From the NCBI GenBank assembly GCA_020025455.1, contig JAHHSC010000079.1:1-6150 (forward strand): a DNA stretch of 6,150 nucleotides, written 5' to 3'. The position numbers and the translations under genes are program-made. Positions within the stretch are counted from its first letter, which is position 1. Each line of letters opens with the position of its first letter. Below are positions 1 to 5,382 of this stretch, piece after piece. The notes beneath the pieces were generated by a model. The model saw only the letters and a list, made by a program, of their open reading frames with translations, did no database searches and was not told the origin of the DNA. This DNA comes from Lawsonibacter sp. Its GTDB lineage: Bacteria; Bacillota; Clostridia; Oscillospirales; Oscillospiraceae.

Positions 1-1589
1 CCCAGCGCCCGGTACCAGTCCAGCAGCTCCCGGTCCTCATGGCCCCAGGGGTAGGTCTGGCGGTTGAAGGGGTCCTCAAAGCCCTCCATGCCCACCTCGT
101 CGCCGTAGTAGACGGTGGGGGAGCCGGGGAAGGTGAAGAGCAGCAGGGAGGCCAGACGGAGCAGATCCTTGCCCCGGCGGCGCTGTTTGGGGGAGAGACG
201 GAAGTTGGCACGCCACTGTCTGGACTGGTCCCGGCACTCACTGCCCACGCCCAGCAGGGTGAGGATGCGGGGGGTATCGTGGGTGCCCAGGGAGTTCATC
301 GCGCCGTAGAAGGCGAAGGGGGGATAGTTCTCCCGGATGGTCTCCATGGTGTCCATAAACGCTCCGGCGTTGCCGCTGAGACAGTAGGACAGGATGGCAC
401 TGCGGAGGGGATAGTTCATCAGGCCGTCGCAGTGTCCGCCCAGGATGTGCTTTCTCCGCACACCGTAGGCCACCTTGGTGGACCCGTCCTCCCATACCTC
501 GCCGATCACAACGGCATCGGGCTTCTCGGCTCGGGCGGCCTCGTGGATGCCGTGGACGAAGTCGTCGGGCAGCTCGTCAGCCACGTCCAGCCGCCAGCCG
601 TCGGCCCCCGCCCGGAGCCAGCGGCGGACCACGCTGTCCCCATCCCCAAAGATGAAGCTGCGGTAGTCCGGGTTGCCCTCGTTGACGGCGGGCAGGGAGT
701 AGATGCCCCACCAGCTTTCGTACTTCCGGGGCCACTCGGTAAAGTTGAACCAGGGGCGGTAGGGGGAGTCCCAGCTCTGGCTGGCGCCCACGTCGGGGTA
801 GAAGCCGTCCCCGTTGAAGTACCGGCTCACATAGCCCGTGTGGTTGAATACCCCGTCCAGTACGATGCGCATACCCCGCTTGTGGGCCTCGTCACACAGG
901 CGGGCAAAGTCCTCGTTGGTGCCCAGCATGGGGTCCACGCGGCTGTAGTCGGCGGTGCCGTAGCGGTGGTTCTCCGCCGCCTCAAAGATGGGGTTGAAGT
1001 AGATGGTTTCAACGCCCAGCCCCTTCAGGTAGTCCAGCTTCTCCAGCACACCCCTGAAATCGCCGCCGAAGAAGTCCCGGTTGCGGATCTCGCCCTTCTG
1101 GTTCGGGCAGTACTCGGGGTTCTCCTCCCAGCTCTGGTGGACCCATCTGCCGCCCACCATGCCGTTGGGGTCGGGCACCCGAGAGCGGCGGAACCGGTCG
1201 GGAAAAATTTGATAGGTCATGCCCTCTCCAAACCAGGTGGGCACCGACTGGCTCCCGTCGTAGACGGTGAGCTGGTAGGGACCCAGCTCCTGCCGGATGC
1301 CGTTGGGACCGGTGAGGGCAAAGGAATACCATATAAGCCCCACATAGTCCTCGGTGGAAAGCGCGGCGGTGAACCGATCCTCATCCAGCTCGTACCCCTC
1401 CCAGGTCATGGGCTGGGTCACCGTCTGGCCGTCGTTGCGGCTTTCGTACTGCGCCGTCAGCACGGCTTTGGTGAAGCACTGATAGCGGCGGGGGCGCAGG
1501 GACAGCTTGACCACCGTGCCGCTGGGCACTGCCCCGTAGGGGTCCTTGCAGCGGGGGTCCCTGGGGTCAAAACAGGCCGTCTCACTCAC
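1..1589 (-). CDS. Glycoside hydrolase family 13 enzyme, neopullulanase/cyclomaltodextrinase-like (3' end cut by window)
   Basis: Predicted alpha-glucan hydrolase that cleaves alpha-1,4 (and possibly alpha-1,6) bonds in maltodextrins, cyclodextrins or pullulan fragments. The visible 529 codons begin with a roughly 115-residue N-terminal region that looks beta-rich, then the catalytic barrel starting near MTYQIFPDRF (124-133). All GH13 signature regions are present: DGVFNH (245-250), GWRLDVADE with the nucleophile Asp335, GEVWED with the acid/base Glu364, and GTHDTPR with Asp438. The segment NPIFEAAENHRYGTADY (199-215) and the YYGDEVGMEG stretch (494-503) are typical of the GH13_20-like group. 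There is no signal peptide, so the enzyme is probably cytoplasmic and acts on imported oligosaccharides. The GTG start is chosen because GGAG lies 8 bases upstream and the protein begins sensibly there; no ATG is better placed. An in-frame GTG three codons upstream overlaps the ribosome site and is less likely. The C-terminal domain lies beyond the window edge. Exact substrate cannot be read from sequence; family assignment is secure. Confidence 0.93.
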   Translation of the reverse strand, partial: MSETACFDPRDPRCKDPYGAVPSGTVVKLSLRPRRYQCFTKAVLTAQYESRNDGQTVTQPMTWEGYELDEDRFTAALSTEDYVGLIWYSFALTGPNGIRQELGPYQLTVYDGSQSVPTWFGEGMTYQIFPDRFRRSRVPDPNGMVGGRWVHQSWEENPEYCPNQKGEIRNRDFFGGDFRGVLEKLDYLKGLGVETIYFNPIFEAAENHRYGTADYSRVDPMLGTNEDFARLCDEAHKRGMRIVLDGVFNHTGYVSRYFNGDGFYPDVGASQSWDSPYRPWFNFTEWPRKYESWWGIYSLPAVNEGNPDYRSFIFGDGDSVVRRWLRAGADGWRLDVADELPDDFVHGIHEAARAEKPDAVVIGEVWEDGSTKVAYGVRRKHILGGHCDGLMNYPLRSAILSYCLSGNAGAFMDTMETIRENYPPFAFYGAMNSLGTHDTPRILTLLGVGSECRDQSRQWRANFRLSPKQRRRGKDLLRLASLLLFTFPGSPTVYYGDEVGMEGFEDPFNRQTYPWGHEDRELLDWYRAL

Positions 1590-1597
1590 AAAAATCA

Positions 1598-1601
1598 CTC
1601 C
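1598..1601 (-). promoter_or_regulatory. Shine-Dalgarno site deciding the GTG start of the GH13 gene
   Basis: On the minus strand GGAG is followed by 8 bases (TGATTTTT) and then GTG. This spacing supports the non-ATG start at 1589. The site begins only 5 bases after the base of the hairpin at 1607-1637, so folding of that hairpin could affect ribosome access. Confidence 0.7.
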
Positions 1602-1606
1602 AATAA

Positions 1607-1637
1607 CCGCGGGTACCGGCCTTGGCCGGTCCCGCGG
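1607..1637 (-). terminator. Strong GC hairpin between kinase and GH13 genes; possible weak terminator or attenuator
   Basis: A near-perfect inverted repeat begins 9 bases after the kinase stop codon. Arms 1607-1621 and 1624-1637 pair over 13-14 bp with a single bulged base at 1614 and a tight CAAG-type loop. Almost all pairs are G-C. In the minus-strand RNA the stem is followed by UUAUU, a weak U-tract, so termination is probably partial rather than complete. The position, just after one gene and just before the ribosome site of the next, fits either a leaky terminator that lowers GH13 expression or an RNA-stabilising 3' end. The structure is read directly; its function is inferred. Confidence 0.55.
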
Positions 1638-1646
1638 GCGTATGGT

Positions 1647-2585
1647 TTAATGGTACTTATAGCTGCCGCCGCCGATGAATTCCCGCAGCAGGGAGTCCTT
1701 TGGCACCAGCTTGGGATCAATTGGATCGAAGTAGGAGAAGCCCTCCAACAGCTCCAGCAGTTCATCGTGGCGCTCGTTGTCCGGGGGGACCCCCTCCAGC
1801 AGGGGGGCGGCATAGTTTCGCATGACAGATACCTCATAGGGCAGAGAGGAGTCAAAGATAATATCCGCCCGCTGCTTGTAGGGGGAGATGTACAGCTTTT
1901 CGCCCCGGCGCACATCGCCCCACATCTCCAGCGTGTCCGCCACGCCCATGCCGCGGAAGTTATAGTCCCGGACGGCCCGGCGGGTAAGCCGCATCCAGGT
2001 GCCTTTGAAGCGCACCTCGGCCCCCTCCTTCACGTTGGAGCGGGCGGAGATGTAGAGCTTGGTGGCCTCGGGGTGGCGGCCTGCGATGTCGTCGTTCAGG
2101 GCATGGATTCCCTCAAAAATGGCGATCTCGTTCTTCCCCAGCTTCAGGGGGGTGCCCAGGCTGTCGTTGCGCATCTGCCGGGCAAACTCGAACTTGGGCA
2201 CCAGCACCTCTTCCCCCCGGCTGAGGGCGGTAAAGTGCTGGTCCAGCAGGTCCATATCCATGCACAGGGGGGACTCGAAGTCGATGCCCCCGTCCGGGGT
2301 TCTGGGGGCGGTGCGGGGGTTCAGGGTGATGAAGTAGTTATCCATCGCCACCGCATGGGAGTTGACCCCGCGGCGCTGGAGCTCCTCGGCGATCTTCATG
2401 GCCGTGGTGGTCTTTCCCGACCCGGAGGGGCCGGACAGGAGCACGATGGGGCTTTTTTCCAGGTTACTCAGGATCTTGTCTGCCGCCAGAGCGACCCGCT
2501 GGGCATAGGCCTGGTCACATTCGGCCAGAAATTCCTCCACGTCGGTCTGGATGCGGCGGTTGATTTCCTGTAACTGATACGCCAT
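1647..2585 (-). CDS. Uridine kinase-family P-loop nucleoside kinase
   Basis: A 312-residue cytoplasmic protein of the uridine kinase/phosphoribulokinase superfamily, likely to phosphorylate a nucleoside such as uridine or cytidine using ATP or GTP. A Walker A motif GPSGSGKT is at 52-59. The substrate-side motif MDNYF (81-85) corresponds to the D-D-[FY]-Y element of uridine kinases. IAIFEGIHAL (154-163) is the strand carrying the acidic residue seen in this family, and RRAVRDYNFRG (202-212) resembles the arginine-rich lid. The roughly 45 residues before the P-loop and the tail ending in REFIGGGSYKYH are recalled from the clostridial branch often annotated 'nucleoside kinase'. In that branch longer members carry an N-terminal TGS/threonyl-tRNA-synthetase-like part, which is absent here. 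ATG at 2585 is preferred because AAAGGAG lies 9 bases upstream. A GTG at 2630 overlapping the hemZ stop codon (GTGA) would add 15 residues unlike the family. The gap from hemZ is 41 bases without an obvious terminator, so co-transcription is likely. Substrate is unproven. Confidence 0.85.
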   Translation of the reverse strand: MAYQLQEINRRIQTDVEEFLAECDQAYAQRVALAADKILSNLEKSPIVLLSGPSGSGKTTTAMKIAEELQRRGVNSHAVAMDNYFITLNPRTAPRTPDGGIDFESPLCMDMDLLDQHFTALSRGEEVLVPKFEFARQMRNDSLGTPLKLGKNEIAIFEGIHALNDDIAGRHPEATKLYISARSNVKEGAEVRFKGTWMRLTRRAVRDYNFRGMGVADTLEMWGDVRRGEKLYISPYKQRADIIFDSSLPYEVSVMRNYAAPLLEGVPPDNERHDELLELLEGFSYFDPIDPKLVPKDSLLREFIGGGSYKYH

Positions 2586-2594
2586 AGGGCAAAA

Positions 2595-2601
2595 CTCCTT
2601 T
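2595..2601 (-). promoter_or_regulatory. Shine-Dalgarno site deciding the kinase start
   Basis: The minus strand reads AAAGGAG, then 9 bases, then ATG at 2585. This favours the internal ATG over the GTG at 2630 that overlaps the end of hemZ and has no comparable site at the right distance. Confidence 0.75.
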
Positions 2602-2626
2602 CCTTGTTGGGGCATCGAAGCCGTCC

Positions 2627-4135
2627 TCACCCCCGATAGAACGTCAAAATCTCGTCCTTCTGGGCCAGGATCTTCTCCTGGGAGGCCAGGTAGTCGTGGG
2701 GGTACTTGGGGTTGGGCAGGCGGACGATTTTGCCCGTTCCGGGGTCCACCAGCTTGGTGACACCGCCGCCGCCCACGGAGATCACGGTCTGCAGCTCCTC
2801 CATCATCACAATGTTATAGAACCCCTCCGTACCCGGCTTGGCCCAGCCCACATTTTCCAGCGAGCCGGACATGAACTTCTGACGGTACAGGTAGTAGGGG
2901 TCGTAGCCCGCGCCCCGCAGGGCGTCCAGCGACTCATCCAGCATCTTCAGCACCTGCTCCCCGCCGGGGATGGTGTCCCCCCGCGTCATCAGCGTGGAGC
3001 CTTTCTTCAGGGCCAGCGTGTGGACGGTGATATTCTCCGGGTCCATGGCCATCACCCCATCCAGAGAGCGGCGGAACCCCTCAACGGTGTCCCCGGGCAG
3101 ACCGGCGATCAGGTCCATGTTGATGGACGCAAAGCCCACGGAGCGGGCCAGGCGGTAGGCCTGCTCAATATCTCCGGCGGAGTGCTTCCGGCCGATGGCA
3201 GCCAGCACATGGTCCTCCAACGTCTGGGGGTTAATGGAGATGCGGCCAATCTGATGGTCAGCCAGCACCTGGAGCTTTTCCAGGGTAATGGTGTCGGGGC
3301 GGCCGGCCTCCACGGTGTACTCGGTGCAGCCCTCCAGCGGGAGGACCTCCTCGCATTTGGTGAGCAGGCGGTCCATCTGCCCGGCGGACAGGGTGGTGGG
3401 GGTGCCGCCGCCCATGTAGAGGGAGCGGATGGTGACCCCCGCCTGCCGCAGAATCCGGCCCGTGACCTCCACCTCATGGCACAGGGCATCCAGGTATGGC
3501 TCCACCAGCTTCAGCGTGCGGCCCACATCCGCGGACACAAAGGAGCAGTAGGCACAGCGGGTGGGGCAGAAGGGGATGCCGATGTAGAGGGAGACCTCCC
3601 TCTGGCCCAGCGACCGCTCCACGGCCAGACTGGCTTTGGCGCAGTCCACCGCCAGCTGGGCCCGGCGGGGGGACACATGGTACTCCTGCTCCAGCTGGTC
3701 CTTGGCCTCCCCCTCGGTGCCTCCGGCGGCCAGCACACGGGTGGGCAGCTTCACGGGCCGCACCCCGGTGAGGGCGCCCCAGGGGGGCTCCTGGCCCAGC
3801 AGGGCCACGCCGGCCCGGTAGAACGCCTGCTTCAGGGCGTGCTGGATCACATGGTACACCCGCTCGGGGGGCTGCTCCAGCTCCCAGGCCGGGAAGGTGG
3901 TGGTGGCACATTCCTCCCTGCCCTGCCAGATGACACGGGCGGTCATGGCGGCCTGGCCGCCCTCCACGCTCAGCGAGAAGGCGGCGGCGGAGTCGTTCCC
4001 CTCCATTGTACACAGTTCCCCCTGGGGATATTCCGGCCGCTGACCGGGAAACAGGGTGAGCATCATCTGCTCAGCCGAATATTTATAGCGTTCGGGCTGC
4101 CAGTCCAGGCTGCCCGGAATGAGATAGAGCTTCAT
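2627..4135 (-). CDS. hemZ: Oxygen-independent coproporphyrinogen III dehydrogenase-like radical SAM protein HemZ
   Basis: A 502-residue radical SAM protein of the HemZ branch, predicted to convert coproporphyrinogen III to protoporphyrinogen IX without oxygen, using S-adenosylmethionine and a [4Fe-4S] cluster. The N-terminal part (about 1-165) includes the HemZ-type stretch WGALTGVRPVKL (119-130). The radical SAM core begins near YIGIPFC, with the cluster-binding CxxxCxxC formed by Cys190, Cys194 and Cys197. It continues with GGGTP (242-246), the VEAGRPD segment (275-281), INPQT (301-305) and DLIAGLPGD (341-349). YYLYRQKFMSGSLENVGW (414-431) is the C-terminal signature that separates HemZ from HemN/HemW. 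Length matches the family. The ATG follows the preceding stop by 3 bases, and its ribosome site GAGAGG (4143-4148) lies inside the last codons of the upstream hydrolase, so translation is probably coupled. No other heme gene is visible here, so the true substrate in this organism is uncertain. Confidence 0.92.
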   Translation of the reverse strand: MKLYLIPGSLDWQPERYKYSAEQMMLTLFPGQRPEYPQGELCTMEGNDSAAAFSLSVEGGQAAMTARVIWQGREECATTTFPAWELEQPPERVYHVIQHALKQAFYRAGVALLGQEPPWGALTGVRPVKLPTRVLAAGGTEGEAKDQLEQEYHVSPRRAQLAVDCAKASLAVERSLGQREVSLYIGIPFCPTRCAYCSFVSADVGRTLKLVEPYLDALCHEVEVTGRILRQAGVTIRSLYMGGGTPTTLSAGQMDRLLTKCEEVLPLEGCTEYTVEAGRPDTITLEKLQVLADHQIGRISINPQTLEDHVLAAIGRKHSAGDIEQAYRLARSVGFASINMDLIAGLPGDTVEGFRRSLDGVMAMDPENITVHTLALKKGSTLMTRGDTIPGGEQVLKMLDESLDALRGAGYDPYYLYRQKFMSGSLENVGWAKPGTEGFYNIVMMEELQTVISVGGGGVTKLVDPGTGKIVRLPNPKYPHDYLASQEKILAQKDEILTFYRG

Positions 4136-4138
4136 ACA

Positions 4139-4759
4139 TTAACCTCTCATGGCTTGAATGAGATAGGGGTTCGTTTCACGCTCCCGATCCAGGGTGGTGA
4201 GGTCCATATGGCCGGGGCAGACGTGGAAATCGCCCTCCAGCTGGCCGATGCGCTTGAGGGACTTCATCAGGTCCTTGTAGCTGCCGCCGTCCAGGTCGGT
4301 ACGGCCGCAGGAGCCGGCAAAGAGCGTGTCGCCCACAAAGAGCACGTCCCCCGCCACCAGGGTGACCGAGCCGGGGGTGTGGCCGGGGGTGGCCATTACC
4401 GTGATGGTGATGTCACCCAGCTGGAGGGTATCGCCGTCGTTGTAGCAGCAGTAGCCGGTGACCTTGCCCGCAAAGGGGAAGAGGCGGCGGTCCAGACTGC
4501 TCTGCAAATCCTTGCGGTTCAGGTAGATGGCCACGGGGTAGCCCAGCAGCTCCACCAGGTCCAGCATACCGTCCAAATGGTCGTAGTGGCCATGGGTCAG
4601 CAGGATATACTGGATCTTCACGCCCGCCTCGTCGATGGCCTTTTTGATGCGTTCAGCGTCCCCGCCGGGGTCCACCACGGCGGCCACTTTGTTCTCTGTG
4701 TCCTCCAGAATATAGCAGTTGGTGCCGATGCTGCCCACCGCCAGCATTTTGATCTTCAT
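4139..4759 (-). CDS. Metallo-beta-lactamase-fold hydrolase, glyoxalase II (YcbL)-like
   Basis: A 206-residue cytoplasmic metallohydrolase of the metallo-beta-lactamase superfamily, similar to compact glyoxalase II-type enzymes that hydrolyse thioesters of hydroxy acids. The metal-binding set is complete: THGHYDH (55-61) supplies His56, His58, Asp60 and His61; TPGHTPGS supplies His127; VGDTLF supplies Asp144; and CPGHMDLTT supplies His184. The FAGSCGRTD segment (147-155) is typical of the short YcbL-like subgroup, which lacks the C-terminal glutathione-binding domain of classical hydroxyacylglutathione hydrolase. Glutathione is uncommon in Clostridia, so a different thiol ester is likely. ATG 4759 is chosen because TAAGGAGG lies 8 bases upstream and the family begins at this MKI sequence. 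A longer frame reaching back to 4903 is an out-of-frame overlap with dtd. Gaps are 13 bases from dtd and 3 bases to hemZ, arguing for one operon. Substrate unknown. Confidence 0.92.
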   Translation of the reverse strand: MKIKMLAVGSIGTNCYILEDTENKVAAVVDPGGDAERIKKAIDEAGVKIQYILLTHGHYDHLDGMLDLVELLGYPVAIYLNRKDLQSSLDRRLFPFAGKVTGYCCYNDGDTLQLGDITITVMATPGHTPGSVTLVAGDVLFVGDTLFAGSCGRTDLDGGSYKDLMKSLKRIGQLEGDFHVCPGHMDLTTLDRERETNPYLIQAMRG

Positions 4760-4767
4760 AGGTTCTT

Positions 4768-4775
4768 CCTCCTTA
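4768..4775 (-). promoter_or_regulatory. Shine-Dalgarno site fused to the dtd stop codon
   Basis: The minus strand reads TAAGGAGG, in which TAA is the dtd stop and AAGGAGG is a near-perfect anti-16S match 8 bases before ATG 4759. It fixes the hydrolase start and suggests that ribosomes finishing dtd can re-initiate on the next gene. Confidence 0.85.
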
Positions 4776-5216
4776 CGTCTCCTCGGTATCCCAGAGGATG
4801 GTGACCGGCCCGTCGTTGACGGAGGCCACCTGCATATCGGCCCCGAACCGGCCGTGCTCCACCCGGAACCCGTTTTCCCGGCAGCGGTCGAGGAACCGCT
4901 CATAGAGGGGAATGGCCAGCTCGGGCTTGGCCGCGCCGGAAAAGCCGGGGCGGCGGCTGGAGGTGTCGGCGTACAGGGTGAACTGGGACACCACCAGGAC
5001 AGCGCCCCCCACCTGAGCCAGATTCCGGTTCATTTTGCCGTTTTCGTCCTCAAAAACCCGCAGATTGCAGATTTTGTCGGCCAATTTATCGCATACGGCC
5101 TCGGTGTCCCTGGGGCCTACCCCCAGCAGGACGAGATAGCCCTGTTCGATGGCGCCCTCCACCTGGCCGTCGATGGTGACCGAAGCAGAGGAGACCCGGG
5201 TGACAACTGCGCGCAT
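4773..5216 (-). CDS. dtd: D-aminoacyl-tRNA deacylase (D-Tyr-tRNA deacylase)
   Basis: A full-length 147-residue DTD, which removes D-amino acids (and mischarged glycine) from tRNAs by hydrolysing the ester bond, keeping protein synthesis homochiral. It is a cytoplasmic homodimer in this family. The N-terminus MRAVVTRVSSASVTIDG is family-typical. SQFTLYAD (77-84) is the conserved active-site motif. NDGPVT (134-139) carries the cross-subunit Gly-cisPro motif at 136-137 that reads D-chirality. RRPGFSGAAKPELA (88-101) also fits the family. The start is ATG with GGAGG 6 bases upstream (5223-5227). The gene lies downstream of the RelA/SpoT homologue, a pairing recalled from many Firmicutes, but is separated from it by a 166-base spacer, so it could have its own expression control. 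No missing residues or breaks are seen. Confidence 0.96.
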   Translation of the reverse strand: MRAVVTRVSSASVTIDGQVEGAIEQGYLVLLGVGPRDTEAVCDKLADKICNLRVFEDENGKMNRNLAQVGGAVLVVSQFTLYADTSSRRPGFSGAAKPELAIPLYERFLDRCRENGFRVEHGRFGADMQVASVNDGPVTILWDTEET

Positions 5217-5224
5217 GTTATCCC

Positions 5225-5253
5225 TCCAAATGTCGAATTTTGTGGTGTTTGGA
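5225..5253 (-). repeat. Short inverted repeat overlapping the dtd ribosome binding site
   Basis: TCCAAA (5225-5230) and TTTGGA (5248-5253) are a perfect 6-bp inverted repeat with a 17-base spacer. In the minus-strand RNA the second arm, UUUGGA, contains the first bases of the dtd Shine-Dalgarno GGAGG, so the hairpin would partly cover it. The stem is short and A-U rich in part, so any effect would be modest and chance occurrence is possible. Confidence 0.35.
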
Positions 5254-5261
5254 TGTCAATG

Positions 5262-5350
5262 GAGCCAAAATACGGACCTCCCCGCCGCCTGCGTCTGCAC
5301 ATTCCCGTTGAACAAGGGGGGATGGCCGCAGGGGGCCGGTTCGTCGGCTC
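5262..5350 (-). other. Nested stem-loop in the rsh–dtd spacer; candidate leader RNA, attenuator or rsh terminator
   Basis: Four ordered, nested pairings are visible: 5262-5266 with 5346-5350 (5 bp), 5272-5278 with 5338-5344 (7 positions, one mismatch in the minus-strand RNA), 5281-5283 with 5333-5335 (3 bp), and 5288-5293 with 5327-5332 (6 bp). Together they close a 33-base apical loop. In minus-strand RNA the 7-position stem is followed directly by AUUUU (5271-5267), a short U-tract. This leaves open a poor intrinsic terminator after rsh. It matches no riboswitch, T-box or ribosomal leader motif that I know. The pairing is read from sequence, but the local base composition is G/C heavy and favours accidental stems. 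Confidence 0.4.
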
Positions 5351-5354
5351 ATAT

Positions 5355-5377
5355 CTGTAAAGTATTTTCCTTTACAG
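5355..5377. repeat. AT-rich perfect inverted repeat just after the rsh stop codon
   Basis: CTGTAAAG (5355-5362) and CTTTACAG (5370-5377) form a perfect 8-bp inverted repeat separated by 7 bases, starting 6 bases past the rsh stop. It is strikingly AT-rich compared with the genes around it. The right arm overlaps a second, odd-centred palindrome TTTACAGTAAA (5371-5381). The stem has no U-tract after it on the minus strand, so it is not a standard terminator. A dimeric regulator site is possible but no known operator is recognised. Confidence 0.5.
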
Positions 5378-5382
5378 TAAAA

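Noticed and set aside
238..1332. Three minus-strand frames (238-495, 827-1012, 1009-1332) within the amylase region
   Set aside because: They are out-of-frame shadows. The true frame runs unbroken from GTG 1589 to the window edge with all GH13 motifs in order.
39..2573. An 844-codon open frame on the plus strand
   Set aside because: It runs antisense through the GH13 gene, the hairpin spacer and most of the kinase gene. Its translation is low-complexity (rich in G, V, A, H, L) with no family motifs, as expected opposite G/C-biased coding sequence. The minus-strand genes carry complete catalytic motifs.
2696..4804. A 702-codon open frame on the plus strand
   Set aside because: It is the antisense shadow of hemZ and the metallo-hydrolase, with the same low-complexity composition and no recognisable domain.
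4760..4903. N-terminal extension of the metallo-hydrolase by 48 residues
   Set aside because: The extension lies inside dtd in another frame, is rich in S, G, P and R, and does not resemble the family. A near-perfect Shine-Dalgarno precedes the ATG at 4759.
5231..5259. A consensus -35 hexamer TTGACA (minus strand, 5259-5254) as a dtd promoter
   Set aside because: No acceptable -10 hexamer occurs 16-18 bases downstream (TTCGAC, TCGACA, CGACAT), and transcription from there would start inside the dtd ribosome site.
4719..5360. A 213-codon plus-strand open frame across dtd and the rsh–dtd spacer
   Set aside because: It is antisense to an unmistakable dtd gene, and its translation shows no known motif. 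It enters the spacer only because stops are rare by composition.
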